A model generated the notes under the pieces. It saw only the letters and a program-made list of their open reading frames with translations. It was not told where the DNA came from and ran no database searches. Of a stretch of DNA of 64,000 bases, positions 1-10,319 are shown piece by piece. The stretch is from JAQCEJ01 sp040881995 (lineage in GTDB: Bacteria > Planctomycetota > Planctomycetia > Planctomycetales > Planctomycetaceae). Position 1 is the first letter of the stretch. The number at the start of each line of letters is the position of its first letter. Both the position numbers and the translations under genes were made by a program. The DNA is taken from contig JBBECD010000199.1 of the NCBI GenBank assembly GCA_040881995.1, positions 11,988 through 75,987 on the forward strand. The letters run 5' to 3'.

Positions 1-3000
1 TTCATGACGGTGGCGTATTCCGACCGGGCGACGTCGAAGCGTTTCGCCTGGAAGAAATTTTTGGCAAGTTGCAGTTGCACCTCGGCGGAGATCGCCGTGT
101 CGAACTCTTTCGCTTCGCCGTATTTGACCAGCCAGCCGCGGAGAATGTCTTCGACGCGGTTGTGATTGTCGTCACCGCCGGCGACGATGTGCCGCTGACA
201 GACGAACAACATCAAGTCGACGGGGACTTCGTAGCGGTGCGAGTCGAACAATGCGAGATTGTTTAGATACGTTTCCCAGGCGAGGTCTTCGTCGCCGAGT
301 CGCAAATGCAGTCCGGCCTGCAGCAGCGGTGCGATTTCGCTCTTCTCGTCGATGGTCACGCCGACGCCGCCGATGCGGGAATAACTCTGGGCGACGAGTT
401 CGCGGCCCGATTGTTTTCGTCCTTCATCGACCGCCGGAATATTCGAGAGCATGCCGGTGAGCAGCGTGGCGGCGGTGACGTAGTCTTTTCGCGCGAGCGC
501 CGACTGTGCGAAAATGTGCATCTGGTCCCAATCGTACGTCCCGTCACCCGCGGTGCGGGTCGCCTTCTGCAACGCCAGCAGATAGGTCATCGGCGCGACG
601 TCGGCCGTCGGCGTCAGTTCCCAGAGTGCCAATTCGGCGACGGCCGAGGGCAATCCGGCGTTGTAGTCGCGCACGGCGGTGTAGACCAGCTTCTTGTCGG
701 CCTCGGCGGCTTCCTTATTGTTGCGCCACGTGTAGACCCATTGCATCGCCGGGTTGTATTCGACGGACCAGGGACGATAGAAAATCGCGTCCTGCTTTTT
801 TCGGGCGGCTTGTAACGTCGCCTGGAATTTCGGCAGGTCGTTCAACTTCAGATATTCATCCGCCAGCCAAGTCGCGTATGTGCCGTGATAGATCGTGTCG
901 AGTTGCGTCAACTCGGTGAGAAATTGCAGCCGCTCGGCGTCGGTGAGATTGCGCGCGATCCGCTGCGCGCAGTAATTCGAATCGTATTGGTTGAGATCGG
1001 TTGCCACGTGCGACCGCCAGTACGCCATCGCATCGGGGAGCAGATTCAAATTCGTCAGCACGTCGCCGATGTAGTACGCATAACCGCTGCTTTGTCCCAG
1101 CCGTTGTTCCTGGGCGGCCACCCAGTTGAGCACCTTCTTCATCAACTCGGGGTCTTTGTTCTGTTCGGCGGCCTGAGCGAGACGGCGATACAATTCGGCA
1201 TTGTTCGCCACGAGCGAGAGCGTGAGCACGTGTTCGACGGCGGCTTTGGCGACGTCGACGGGGCCGTAATCGGTCGCCGTCTGCAGATACGCCAAAGCGA
1301 CGGTTTCATCTTGGAGGAATTTCTGCACCAGCCGGCCGTACATCTGCACGCAGGCCGGGCGCTGCTCGGCCGGTGCCGAATACCGCAGCCAGTACGCCTG
1401 CGCTGCGACGATTTGCTGGAATTGTTTGTCGTTGAGCGCGCCGAGCTGCGTGAGAATCAGATGGTCGCGCGACTGCGGAGCGGCGGCATCGTTCGATTCG
1501 CCGACGATCCAGTGTCGCATCACGACGTCCTGATCGGCCTGCGCGAGTTGGCCGTTCATGTACTCGGCATGCGCTTTATGCATGTCGTTTTTGACCGCCT
1601 GCTCCGCCCAGTTCAGCGGCATGTTGCGAAACGTGGCCAGTTCGACGTGGTCGCGTCGCGACTTGAGAATCAAACCGGCGTCCGCCTGAAAGGCCTGTTC
1701 GCTTTCGGGCGTGTAGAGCAGCGTTTCGATCGCGCTGCGGGTGTAACTGTCATTCGTCGGAGACTGCACGACCAATTCGCGCAGCGTCGCCCGCATTTTC
1801 GCGTCGTCTTTCATCCGGTCGCGATACAGTTCGTACGCCAGAACGTACCGGAGATAGGCACGGTCGTATTCGACGGTATTGTTCGCAATCGCTTGCACGA
1901 GGGCGGATTCGAGAGCCGAATAATTCGGCGCGACGTTTGGATCGCTGTTATTCGGATCGGTCCGCAAGAACGCCGACGCGTGCGAATTGCGCACGGCATC
2001 GAAGGCCAGCAGTTCGCCGAACAGGCGATGGGCGGTGGCTTTGTCGGGTTCACGTTCGTATTTGAGGGCGAGCAGTCCGCGCAGATAAAAACGGTCGGGT
2101 TTATCGGGATACTTCTGAAAGAACTCGGTGACGACCGGGTCCATTTCGGCGGCTTTGATCGCGGCGTCGTTGTACATCGCGCTGACGAGTTGATAGTGGA
2201 TATCCATGTCGTCTTGTAACGCACGAGCCTGTTTGAAGCTGGCGACGGCGTTGGCCCATTGGCCGAGAGAACCGTAGCTTTGCGCGGTCCACATGTGGAT
2301 CTGGCGGAGCCGCAGCTTGTCGGCCGGAAGACCCTTTGCAATCATCTTCTGAGCGGTGGCGACGCTCTTGGCCCATTCGCTGCCGCGACGCCATTGAGCG
2401 ACCCCCTGCCAGGCGATTTCTTCGAGAAACCCGTCGGCCGGCATCGCCTCGAGCAGTTCGTCGGCGAGCGTCGCCGCCTTGGAGTAGACGTTCTTGTCGT
2501 ACGACGCGACGTAATACGTTTGTGCGAGATGAGCGTAACGCTTGCCGAGATCGGTCTGCGGCTGCCGTTTCCAGACGGCGCGGCAGGCGTCGCCGGTGGC
2601 GTCCTGCTCGTTGGGCATCTGCAACAGGGCGTCGGCAAGACGGATTTCAATCGCCGGGCATTCCGCCGCTTCGGGGTAGTTCGATAAAAACTGCCGGCAG
2701 GCCGCCGTGACTTCTTTGTTTCGTGAAACGGCATCGAGGCCGTCGATCAGTTTCAGCATCATCGGTGGATGCCGCTGGTCGTCGGGATGCGCGCCGACGA
2801 ACCGCTGCGTCACGCGGATGAGACCGAAAGCGCGGCCGTTTGCATGATACAGATCGGCGAGCTGAACCATCACCTCGGCTGCTTCGGGAGCGGTCGTTTT
2901 ATATTTGCTGAGTTCGGTTTCGAGAATCATCGCTTGGCGCGAGACGTCGTCGACCGGTTCGGCCGATTCGGTCTGCGGGTTCGCGTTATCCGGCGTTTCC

Positions 3001-3077
3001 TGTCCCGCAAGATCGAGAATGAAGTGTCCGTTCAAAATCGCCAGGACGAACAGCGCGAGGGCTCCGGGGCGTTTCAT
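1..3077 (-). CDS. Large secreted TPR-like protein, C-terminus cut by window edge
   Basis: An uninterrupted frame of more than 1,020 codons runs from the ATG at 3077 off the left edge, so the stop codon is not in the window. The N-terminus (MKRPGALALFVLAILNG) looks like a signal peptide. The rest is almost entirely alpha-helical with repeated Ala/Leu/Tyr-rich pairs of helices and recurrent 'A..Y' and 'YP' patterns, as in tetratricopeptide scaffolds. No catalytic motif was seen. It starts 81 bp after the stop of another TPR protein on the same strand, so the two are probably one operon and may act together in the periplasm or envelope. I do not recognise a specific function. The frame and start are well supported; the TPR assignment is by eye. 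Confidence 0.85.
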   Translation of the reverse strand, partial: MKRPGALALFVLAILNGHFILDLAGQETPDNANPQTESAEPVDDVSRQAMILETELSKYKTTAPEAAEVMVQLADLYHANGRAFGLIRVTQRFVGAHPDDQRHPPMMLKLIDGLDAVSRNKEVTAACRQFLSNYPEAAECPAIEIRLADALLQMPNEQDATGDACRAVWKRQPQTDLGKRYAHLAQTYYVASYDKNVYSKAATLADELLEAMPADGFLEEIAWQGVAQWRRGSEWAKSVATAQKMIAKGLPADKLRLRQIHMWTAQSYGSLGQWANAVASFKQARALQDDMDIHYQLVSAMYNDAAIKAAEMDPVVTEFFQKYPDKPDRFYLRGLLALKYEREPDKATAHRLFGELLAFDAVRNSHASAFLRTDPNNSDPNVAPNYSALESALVQAIANNTVEYDRAYLRYVLAYELYRDRMKDDAKMRATLRELVVQSPTNDSYTRSAIETLLYTPESEQAFQADAGLILKSRRDHVELATFRNMPLNWAEQAVKNDMHKAHAEYMNGQLAQADQDVVMRHWIVGESNDAAAPQSRDHLILTQLGALNDKQFQQIVAAQAYWLRYSAPAEQRPACVQMYGRLVQKFLQDETVALAYLQTATDYGPVDVAKAAVEHVLTLSLVANNAELYRRLAQAAEQNKDPELMKKVLNWVAAQEQRLGQSSGYAYYIGDVLTNLNLLPDAMAYWRSHVATDLNQYDSNYCAQRIARNLTDAERLQFLTELTQLDTIYHGTYATWLADEYLKLNDLPKFQATLQAARKKQDAIFYRPWSVEYNPAMQWVYTWRNNKEAAEADKKLVYTAVRDYNAGLPSAVAELALWELTPTADVAPMTYLLALQKATRTAGDGTYDWDQMHIFAQSALARKDYVTAATLLTGMLSNIPAVDEGRKQSGRELVAQSYSRIGGVGVTIDEKSEIAPLLQAGLHLRLGDEDLAWETYLNNLALFDSHRYEVPVDLMLFVCQRHIVAGGDDNHNRVEDILRGWLVKYGEAKEFDTAISAEVQLQLAKNFFQAKRFDVARSEYATVM

Positions 3078-3158
3078 ACGGAATTCCTTTCACGAGAATG
3101 GTCGTCGTTAAATTCGCTTCTCGTCAGCGATGTCGGTACGGAAGTTTCGGTGTGAAAT

Positions 3159-5624
3159 CTAATTCGAGGCTTTCGCCAATGCTTCGGAAATTTTCTTGGC
3201 ATCGACGGCAAGCGGGCTTTCGGGGTAATCGGAAATCAGTTGGTCGAACCGGCGGCGGGCGTCGTCGCGGCGATTCATGCGGTACAAACAGCGGCCGTAG
3301 TTGAAGAGAATCACGTCGAGAAATTTGGCGTCGGGATGGCTTGCCAGCACGGTTTCGAACGTGTCGATCGCCCGGGTGTAATCCTTCTGGCGATAGTAAT
3401 AATTGGCCATTTTGGCAACCGCCTCGCCGACGCGGCCGCTTTCGGGATACTGATCGAAGACTTTCTTGTATTCCTGAAACGCGCGGTCGTAGAGTTGATT
3501 CGCCTGCAGTTCGGAAGCGGCGGCGGCCATTTCGTCGTAACACTCGGCGATGCCGAACTGCGCGTCGCCGCGGAGCTGGCTCGTCTGCATGTTCACCAGC
3601 CGGGTGTAGATGCCGATCGCCCGGTTGTAGTTCTTCTGTTTGCGGGCGACGTCGGCGAGTTGCAGCAGGGCGTCGTCAACGAAACCGCTTTGCGGGAACT
3701 CGCGTTGCAGCCGCGAGGCCATCACCGCGGCGAGATCGAGTTGATCCATCGCGAAATAAATCTGCCAGAGTTGCACGTAGGTTTCTTCGAGCAGCGCGCC
3801 GCCGGTCTGGGTCGCTTCCTGCATGATTTCTTCGCAAACCTGCAGCGCGGTTTCGTATTTCGTCGTGGCGTTTTCGCCGAGGCCGAATTCTTTGTAACGA
3901 TTGCCGATATTCATGAGGGCGTCGGCGGTTTTCAGTTTGGTGCGGACGCGGAGTTCCTCATCGGAGATAAGCGCCCGCGTGACGCGCACGCCGCCGAGGT
4001 TGCCTTCGATGCAGCGGGCTTCACCCAGCACGATTTGCGAATCGGGCGAGAGGTTGCGGTCGTCGATGTAGCTGATGCGAACGATATCGCCGGGACGCGC
4101 CTGCAACTGGTCGTCGTTGGCGACGATTTCATCCGACTTCGTCAGTTGCACGCTGCCGCGAAACACCCCGCTGTGAATGGAACCGTCGTCGACCGGTTCG
4201 GCCGAGGCGTTCGCCGGCGGTTCGGGTTCCTCGGTTTTCGATTTCGATTCGTCGTCAGAGGTTGCGGTTTTCGACTTGGTTTTCGGCTTCACCTCACCGG
4301 ATTCGGCCGCGTTATCGGTCTCTTCTTCGTCGGCGGAAGGAAGCGTCGGGGAGGACGACGCCTTGATCTTGGCTTCGGTCAGCGTGACTTCGAGGCTGTC
4401 GATTCGCTTCAGCCGGTCGATCTCGTCTTCGACGCCGGAGATGTCGCTCTCTTCTTCGGTCTTTTCCGCGGGAGGCTGCGTCGCCGCCTGTTGTTGCAAC
4501 TCGATCGCCTCGTTTTCGAGTTCTTCCTCGGTCTTGACGCGGAAGACTTCGACGATGGCGGTCAGCATATCGGCATCGTCGCCGAGGTCGCGGTCGAGGT
4601 CGATGATCTGGAGGTTCATCGATTTGTCGAGCACGACCCCCTGTAAACCCTCGTTGAAGGCCCCGTCCATAATCTGCACCATTGCGTTGCTGACGACGGC
4701 CACCTGTTTGGCGACCGGGCGATCGAACGTGCGGTCGGCGGTATGCGAATCGATATACGTGATTTGTACTTCGTCGTTGCCGATGACTTCGAGCCTTCCG
4801 TTCCCCTGCACCGTTTTACCCAATGCCGTGGGAATGCTGCCGAGCGCGATGCGGACGTTGCGGCCGACGGGATAACACTTGACCAGTTCGGCATCGCCGC
4901 TCTTCGTTTTGCATTGGACGTCGATCGCCTGATTGGTTTCGAGCACGGCGAGATCGGCGTCTTCGATTTTGACGAAGAAACGTTTGCCCGCTTCGACCTT
5001 CGGCGTCAGGCCGTCTTCTTCCGAGACATTGGTTCCGACCTTTTCGAGGGCGGCGATCGCCCGGCTGTAGTGTCCCAACTGGAAGTGCGCCAGGCCGATG
5101 TAGTGGTAGGCGTGATTGACCTGCGGACTGACGGGGAATTTTTCGATGACGTCGCGCATCGCCTGAAAACACTTACCGTGATTTCGCGATTCGAAATGTG
5201 CGACGCCCAGCCGGAGCGTCGCTTCGGCGCGTTGTTCTTCGTCGGAGTTCTCTTCGCCGGCCGCGGCTTCAAAATGCAGCCGGGCTTTGTCGTACGAGCG
5301 GTCGCGCTCGAGGTAATAGTCACCCAGCCGCATGTGGGCGACGAAGCGGTAGCGGCTGCGCGGATAGCGTTCGAGGACCGACTCCCAGATTTCGACCGCC
5401 TTGTCGGCTTCGTCGGCGTCCATGCGGGCATCACCCGCTTCGATGAGCTTGGAGGCGGTGCGATCTTCGATGATCGACCCCCGCAGTCCCGATGCCGATT
5501 CGCCGGAACCGGCGTCATCGGCGGCCTCTTGCGAATGGATGAACTCATTCCCGAAAAACAGGAAGCCGATGCTGAAGACAAGCAGCATGGATATCGATGT
5601 CGGCGATTGACGATAGACGTTCAC
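3159..5624 (-). CDS. Secreted TPR protein with central beta domains (821 aa)
   Basis: The start is GTG at 5624, preceded at good distance by the purine-rich Shine-Dalgarno AAGGGGGG. The N-terminus has a hydrophobic stretch (about residues 10-28) fitting a signal peptide. Residues about 55-210 and 560-815 are TPR-like helical repeats containing the usual 'YP.S' turns (for example RYPRSRYRF, QYPESGRVGEA, DYPESPLAVDA), resembling the YbgF/BamD type of envelope TPR. Between them lie two beta-rich segments (about 220-360 and 480-550) separated by a Glu/Lys/Ser-rich low-complexity linker. The two beta segments both carry a 'V.I.YID' strand and may be repeats of one domain. It is followed after 81 bp by the second TPR gene. 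The family is probably planctomycete-specific; the function is unknown, with a scaffold role in the envelope most likely. Confidence 0.85.
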   Translation of the reverse strand: MNVYRQSPTSISMLLVFSIGFLFFGNEFIHSQEAADDAGSGESASGLRGSIIEDRTASKLIEAGDARMDADEADKAVEIWESVLERYPRSRYRFVAHMRLGDYYLERDRSYDKARLHFEAAAGEENSDEEQRAEATLRLGVAHFESRNHGKCFQAMRDVIEKFPVSPQVNHAYHYIGLAHFQLGHYSRAIAALEKVGTNVSEEDGLTPKVEAGKRFFVKIEDADLAVLETNQAIDVQCKTKSGDAELVKCYPVGRNVRIALGSIPTALGKTVQGNGRLEVIGNDEVQITYIDSHTADRTFDRPVAKQVAVVSNAMVQIMDGAFNEGLQGVVLDKSMNLQIIDLDRDLGDDADMLTAIVEVFRVKTEEELENEAIELQQQAATQPPAEKTEEESDISGVEDEIDRLKRIDSLEVTLTEAKIKASSSPTLPSADEEETDNAAESGEVKPKTKSKTATSDDESKSKTEEPEPPANASAEPVDDGSIHSGVFRGSVQLTKSDEIVANDDQLQARPGDIVRISYIDDRNLSPDSQIVLGEARCIEGNLGGVRVTRALISDEELRVRTKLKTADALMNIGNRYKEFGLGENATTKYETALQVCEEIMQEATQTGGALLEETYVQLWQIYFAMDQLDLAAVMASRLQREFPQSGFVDDALLQLADVARKQKNYNRAIGIYTRLVNMQTSQLRGDAQFGIAECYDEMAAAASELQANQLYDRAFQEYKKVFDQYPESGRVGEAVAKMANYYYRQKDYTRAIDTFETVLASHPDAKFLDVILFNYGRCLYRMNRRDDARRRFDQLISDYPESPLAVDAKKISEALAKASN

Positions 5625-6292
5625 GTCGTCCCCCCTTGCAGTTGGCGAAAATGCCGGCGAGGCCGCCGCGAATTCCGCCGTTTATTTTTCGCTGACAGGC
5701 TGGCATCCTTTCCAACGTAGATCAGTGAGTCTCCTCCGGTCAACAGAACATGGGCATTCGTCGTCCTGACGAAATTAAGCCGCTTCCAGCCTTGTGCACC
5801 GTAGCGAATTTGCGTGTGAAAAGCGATTTTCATGGCGAGTGCTTTGCCCGTAACCTCATCTTTCGCAGACGAAAACAGAAAGATAATTGTCACGCCAAGG
5901 CGCGAAGAAATTCAAAACATTTGCATCGTCCAGTCGATCTCTTCCCTTTGCGAGCTTTGCGCCTTTGCGCGAAACTTGCCTTTTTTATTCCTGCAGGACA
6001 TCGGTTAGTTTCCGCCGAATAATGCCGATAAAGTCAGAGACTGCCGACAGCCGCAACTCGCGGATTGAATTGATCTTATCACTTTCCGTGCCAAAGATTT
6101 TATGCGCCATGCGCTAATTGTGTTGGTTAATAATGAAGAATCTCAGAATGTAAAAAGGCCGACCCGGCGAGATGTCGAGCCGACCTGAATCGTTCATTGC
6201 ACGGCTAACGAAAGAACGTGTAACATCATCGAAAACCTGCGATGCCGGTGAAGCCCATCGCGCTCTGGCCGGAAGCGGAAATCCATCGCTCA
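5625..6292. other. Intergenic region, 668 bp, no supported gene
   Basis: This gap lies between the start of the TPR gene (reading left) and the stop of the DUF1501 gene. It is more AT-rich than its surroundings. The short open frames here show no recognisable protein. It holds the imperfect inverted element at 5891-5980 and presumably the promoter of the TPR operon near 5640-5750. Confidence 0.6.
5891..5980. repeat. Imperfect inverted repeat of the 'CGCAAAGGCGC' type
   Basis: The left arm (CGCCAAGGCGCGAAGAAA, from 5893) is mirrored by a right arm containing CTTTGCGAGCTTTGCGCC and TTTGCGCG (about 5945-5971). Translation of such elements yields Phe/Ala/Leu/Arg-rich peptides that are often miscalled as genes in environmental bacteria. 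Only one copy was noticed in this window, so its status as a genome-wide repeat is from general knowledge, not shown here. Confidence 0.45.
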
Positions 6293-7549
6293 TCACGCGA
6301 ACAGTTCCGCGATGGGTTTGCCGTTATCGACCAGTTTCATCGGGCGACGGAGCGGCGTCATCACTTCTTTCGCCGGATCGATGCCGAGCGACTGACAGAA
6401 CGTGGCGTGCAGATCGGCGACCTGGACCGGACGATCTTTCGGTTCGTAGCCGTCTTCGTCGGACGAGCCGATGACCGTGCCGCCGGTGATGCCGCCGCCG
6501 GCGATGAAGCAACTGAAGACGTTGGCCCAGTGATCGCGGCCGGCGTCTTCGTTGATCATCGGCGTGCGTCCGAATTCGCTGAGCATGACGATCAGCGTTT
6601 TCTGGAGCAGTCCCGATTCGGCGAGGTCTTCGACGAGCGAGGCGAGAGCGGGGTCCATGACCTCGCCGTGAGCCTGCATCGCCGGGAAGTTGGCGGAGTG
6701 GGTATCGAACCCGCCGCGATTGACCTGCACGAAGCGGACGCCCGTTTCGACGAGTTGTTTCGCGAGCAGGACGCCCCGGCCGAACGTGTTATCGCCGTAC
6801 CGGTTGAGCATGGTCGTGGGAACTTTATTGAGTTCGAACGCCGAGAGGGCCGGGCTGCGCATCAGCTTGACGGCGTCTCCGATCGCCGTTTTGGCGGCGA
6901 CGTTCGATTCACCGGGATTCTTCCGGCTGTACCGTTGATTAAAGCGTTCGAGGACTTCGAGGCGATTGTTGCCGCGGACCTGCGTGATCCCTTCGGGAAA
7001 GGCGAGGTACGGGTCTTTTTCGCCGGGGGCGCCGACGAAATACGCCTCGCAGGTTTGTCCCAGATAGCTGGCCCGCGGAGCGCGGCCGCTGATCGAGACG
7101 AACGACGGCAGTTCGTTCATCTTGTCCTTTTCGTGGACGACGACCGAGCCGAAACCGGGGTGAATGAGGTTCGGCATCATCTGGTAACTCGTCTGCACGT
7201 TGTATGTGCCGCGGCCGTGGTCCCCTTGCGTCCCGGCGATCGAACGGACGAGCGCACAGTGATGCATCTGTTGCGAAAGTTGCGGGAAGATTTCGGAAAT
7301 CTGAATTCCGGGAACCGATGTGTCGATCGGGCTGAAATCCCCTTGCGTCGGCCGGCCCGGTTTCGGATCCCACGTATCGAGATGCGTCATGCCCCCCCCG
7401 TTCCAGAACAGGATGACGTGCTCGGCTTTGGTCTGCGCGGCGGTGCCGGCGTAGGCGAGCAATTCGCGCAATTGCAGACCGAACAACGTCGCACCGGCGG
7501 CTCCCAGCAACGTCCGGCGGGTCATGCGATAGTCGGGACAAGATTTCAT
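6293..7549 (-). CDS. DUF1501 family secreted protein
   Basis: The 418-residue protein begins MKSCPDYRMTRRTLLGAAG, with a twin-arginine RR followed by a hydrophobic segment, the Tat-like leader usual for DUF1501. Recognisable family blocks are VILFWNGGGMTHLDTWDPKP (about residue 45), the 'GDHGRGTYN' block, the 'RGVLLAKQLVETGVRFVQV' block, 'GGFDTHSANF' and near the C-terminus 'VMLSEFGRTPMIN' and 'DAGRDHWANVFSCF'. The fold belongs to the alkaline-phosphatase/sulfatase-like superfamily, and the role in planctomycetes is unproven but thought to involve polysaccharide or sulfated substrate handling. It starts 93 bp after the DUF1549/DUF1553 gene on the same strand; this pairing is a hallmark of the phylum. 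The length is normal and the gene looks intact, unlike the second DUF1501 copy at the right edge. Confidence 0.93.
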   Translation of the reverse strand: MKSCPDYRMTRRTLLGAAGATLFGLQLRELLAYAGTAAQTKAEHVILFWNGGGMTHLDTWDPKPGRPTQGDFSPIDTSVPGIQISEIFPQLSQQMHHCALVRSIAGTQGDHGRGTYNVQTSYQMMPNLIHPGFGSVVVHEKDKMNELPSFVSISGRAPRASYLGQTCEAYFVGAPGEKDPYLAFPEGITQVRGNNRLEVLERFNQRYSRKNPGESNVAAKTAIGDAVKLMRSPALSAFELNKVPTTMLNRYGDNTFGRGVLLAKQLVETGVRFVQVNRGGFDTHSANFPAMQAHGEVMDPALASLVEDLAESGLLQKTLIVMLSEFGRTPMINEDAGRDHWANVFSCFIAGGGITGGTVIGSSDEDGYEPKDRPVQVADLHATFCQSLGIDPAKEVMTPLRRPMKLVDNGKPIAELFA

Positions 7550-7642
7550 CGGCGAACTCCTTGTTCAGCTTCCAACAACAATTGATTTCGAGGCACGTGT
7601 GAGGTTATCGATTGCATCCGGCAGTTCTTGCCGGACGATCCA

Positions 7643-9931
7643 TCAGGGAACAAAGCGAAATTCGTTGCAGTTCAACAAGACCCAGCGCAAATCGGCGACG
7701 CCGTCGAGAGGATTTTCGGCCCCTTTGACGATTTCGACCGCTTCGGCGCGTTCTTCGCCGGTCGGTTCGCGGGTCAGGATTTCGACATAGGCGAGCTCAA
7801 CCGCTTTTTCAAGGTTTTTCCTGGGACCGATGAGACATTCGTAAATCGGTTCCATTTCGCCGACGCGGGCGGCTTCGTGACTCAAGCGGCCGTTGAGCAG
7901 CATCAACGCTTGCCGCATCGACGGGGCGTGATCGCGGATTTCCCCGAGTTGCTCGCGGTCGGGCTGACCGAACACGCGGAGGAAGTGTTCCGGATCCGCC
8001 GGTGAGGCCATGCGGAACGAACTGACGAACGAGGGATTGTCGTCGATCGTCTGCCGGACGAAGCGTTCGATGTACGAGAACGCATTCTGCCGAGCCTGCA
8101 TCCGCATCCGCTCGGCTTCGATTTCTTCTTTCGACATCGCGCGCATCCGTTCGACTTCGACTTCTTCCCCGTCGTTTTCGGCGGCGAGATCGTCGGGGTT
8201 TTCTTCGAGCAGCGCGTCGAAGTCGAGTTCGATGGCGGATTCGAGATTGTATCCCGGCAGTGGTTCGTCGCCGGCGTCGTTGGCAGCCATTTCGCGTTTC
8301 ATCGTTTTGCCGTCGTCGTCGCCGAGCTTGGCGTCCAAGCCGCCGGGCTGTTTGGGAACGCGCGTTTCGGTCCAGACGGTTTTCATGTTCTTGCCGACTT
8401 CGTGCTTCACCTCGAACAGATGGCCCGCGGTGACGACGCTGTCGTACAAGGCTTCGCTGTTCATGCGGCGGTGCGGCAGCGCGAGAAACGATTCTTCGAG
8501 TTCGGTCCGCAGCGATTCTTCGGCGACGTCGGTGTGGCCGCGCTGATAGACCTCGCTGGTCACGATCGTGCGGACAAGCGTCTTAAGATCGTAACCGTTG
8601 GCGACGAATTCATCGGCGAGATAATCGAGCGATTGCGGATGACTGGGGGGATTGCTCTGGTTGAAATCGTCGAGCGGATTGACGAAGCCGCGGCCGATCA
8701 ATTCGTTCCAGACGCGATTCGTGAAACATCGCGAAAAATAGCGGTTGCGGGGGCTGGTGATTTGCTCGGCGAGCTCGGTGCGCCATTCGCTCATCATATT
8801 GCGGCCGCCGGCCTTGCCGATCTTGCGGACTTCCGAGCGGGCTTCTTCGAGCGACTCATCGACGGCGTCTGTGCGCGTGCGGCGTTCCACTTTTTTATCG
8901 GCATCGCTCAGGAGATCGTCGAGGACGTCGTCGGCATCGACGTCTGCGCTCCGCTGGACCAAGAGGGCTTTTTCTTTTTCGGCGGCGAGGGCTTTGCGGC
9001 GGGCATTCAAACGGACGACGCTGGGATGGTCTTCGGGAAGCATCGCAAAGGGAAACCGCGGTTGCATCGGCTTGCGGTCTTCCGGTTTGCCGACCCCTTC
9101 CGGCGGCCACAAAACGAGCGTTTCCCCCGCTTCGGTCGTATAGATCGTACGGGTGAACTGATTTTCCACGCGGCGCGTCTTGCCGAAGAACGCGGCCAGG
9201 CCGTAAAAGTCTTCGCGCTTCCAGACGTCGAACGGATGATCGTGACATTGCGCGCAAGCCACGCGAATGCCCAAAAAGACCTGCGCGGTGACGCCGGCCA
9301 TCGCCATCGGGTCGGCGCCATCGCCCAGAATAAAGCCGACTTCGGGAACCGCGCCGGCTTTGCCGTTCTTGGAGATCAACTGCCGGCAGAGTTCGTCGTA
9401 GGGAACATCATCGGCGAGCGAGCGATGAATGTACGCTATCGCCGCCGCTCCTCCTTCGGCATTGGAGCGGAGCCGCAGCAGGTCGGCGTAAAACGTCGTC
9501 CAACGGTCGACGAAGCGATCGTCGGCCATCAGTTTGTCGACGATGAGGGTGCGGCGCTCGGCTTCAGGCCAGGCGGTAAATTCTTCGATCTCGGCGGTCG
9601 TGGGAATGCGCCCGATAAGGTCGAGCGACACGCGGCGGATGAACGCCAGATCGGAAACCGGTGGCAGCGGCGACTGTTTCACCCCGCGCGCCGCGTTTTC
9701 CTGATTCAGAACCTCGTCAATCGAAGTTCCCGATACGGAGGGTTCGGCGGCAGGGAGATCAGCCTTTGACGTTTTACTCCCCCCATCCGTGGACGGGGGA
9801 GTCGATTGATCGGCGGCCAGCGAATGATTCAGGCCCGATTGAAAAATGGAGCCCTGAAACACGAACAGCGACAGAAGAGATACGATCCACAATCGGCGGC
9901 GTACGAATGGTCGATAGTCGTGAGATGCCAC
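7643..9931 (-). CDS. DUF1549/DUF1553 secreted protein (PSCyt2/PSD1 type)
   Basis: This 762-residue protein has a hydrophobic leader (about residues 12-35), then DUF1549 (about 70-270) and DUF1553 (about 370-740). DUF1549 begins with the characteristic 'FIRRVSLDLIGRIPT' helix and contains CAQCHDHPFD, a CxxCH motif that could ligate haem. DUF1553 shows the typical 'NRYFSRCFTNRVWNELIGRG' and 'NPPSHPQSLDYLADEFVANG' segments and near the end 'LMLLNG' and 'EILTREPT'. There is no separate N-terminal cytochrome c domain, so this is the shorter family form. An acidic insert (around 540-600) separates the two parts of DUF1553. It precedes the DUF1501 gene by 93 bp. It is exported and probably works with DUF1501; the biochemical role is not established. 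Confidence 0.93.
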   Translation of the reverse strand: MASHDYRPFVRRRLWIVSLLSLFVFQGSIFQSGLNHSLAADQSTPPSTDGGSKTSKADLPAAEPSVSGTSIDEVLNQENAARGVKQSPLPPVSDLAFIRRVSLDLIGRIPTTAEIEEFTAWPEAERRTLIVDKLMADDRFVDRWTTFYADLLRLRSNAEGGAAAIAYIHRSLADDVPYDELCRQLISKNGKAGAVPEVGFILGDGADPMAMAGVTAQVFLGIRVACAQCHDHPFDVWKREDFYGLAAFFGKTRRVENQFTRTIYTTEAGETLVLWPPEGVGKPEDRKPMQPRFPFAMLPEDHPSVVRLNARRKALAAEKEKALLVQRSADVDADDVLDDLLSDADKKVERRTRTDAVDESLEEARSEVRKIGKAGGRNMMSEWRTELAEQITSPRNRYFSRCFTNRVWNELIGRGFVNPLDDFNQSNPPSHPQSLDYLADEFVANGYDLKTLVRTIVTSEVYQRGHTDVAEESLRTELEESFLALPHRRMNSEALYDSVVTAGHLFEVKHEVGKNMKTVWTETRVPKQPGGLDAKLGDDDGKTMKREMAANDAGDEPLPGYNLESAIELDFDALLEENPDDLAAENDGEEVEVERMRAMSKEEIEAERMRMQARQNAFSYIERFVRQTIDDNPSFVSSFRMASPADPEHFLRVFGQPDREQLGEIRDHAPSMRQALMLLNGRLSHEAARVGEMEPIYECLIGPRKNLEKAVELAYVEILTREPTGEERAEAVEIVKGAENPLDGVADLRWVLLNCNEFRFVP

Positions 9932-10319
9932 GCTCGAAATCCTTTTTGAAAGTGAGTCGGCGTCCGGCTAGAAAGGGAATTCGGACATTAGCCTAACGGC
10001 AGTCTTATCTTAGCAATAAACCCGCCGCCGAAAGCAAAACATTCGGTGCAAAATTAGCATAAAACATGATTTATTTGTTTACGGTTCTTTCCACCAACAG
10101 AGATGCCCGGATCTGCCCCATTCGCTTCGAACCAGACGATTGCGGCGTATTCATCGATTGAGCGGCGCTCCATATAATTTCAGGAATTTCGTCGAAATGC
10201 CTCACGCATCGCTTTACTTTGATGTATAAATCTCTTTACACTGTCGAAACTGTGTATTACCGTTCCGACTGGATTAATCCGTCGAGTCCACTCATTTACA
10301 ACATCGAGGAGACCGTACC
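9932..10319. other. Divergent intergenic region
   Basis: This 388-bp AT-rich gap separates the minus-strand DUF1549/DUF1553 gene from the plus-strand HMA-like gene and must carry both promoters. A clear ribosome-binding site GAGGAG sits just upstream of the ATG at 10320. I could not single out a convincing -35/-10 pair. No gene is seen. Confidence 0.5.

Noticed and set aside
885..2219. Plus-strand frame of 444 codons
   Set aside because: It is antisense to the large TPR-like gene, is rich in Arg/His/Val as expected from reverse reading of GC-rich coding DNA and has no domain.
5621..5893. 90-codon frame upstream of the TPR gene
   Set aside because: It covers the promoter region and part of the inverted repeat; composition does not resemble a protein.
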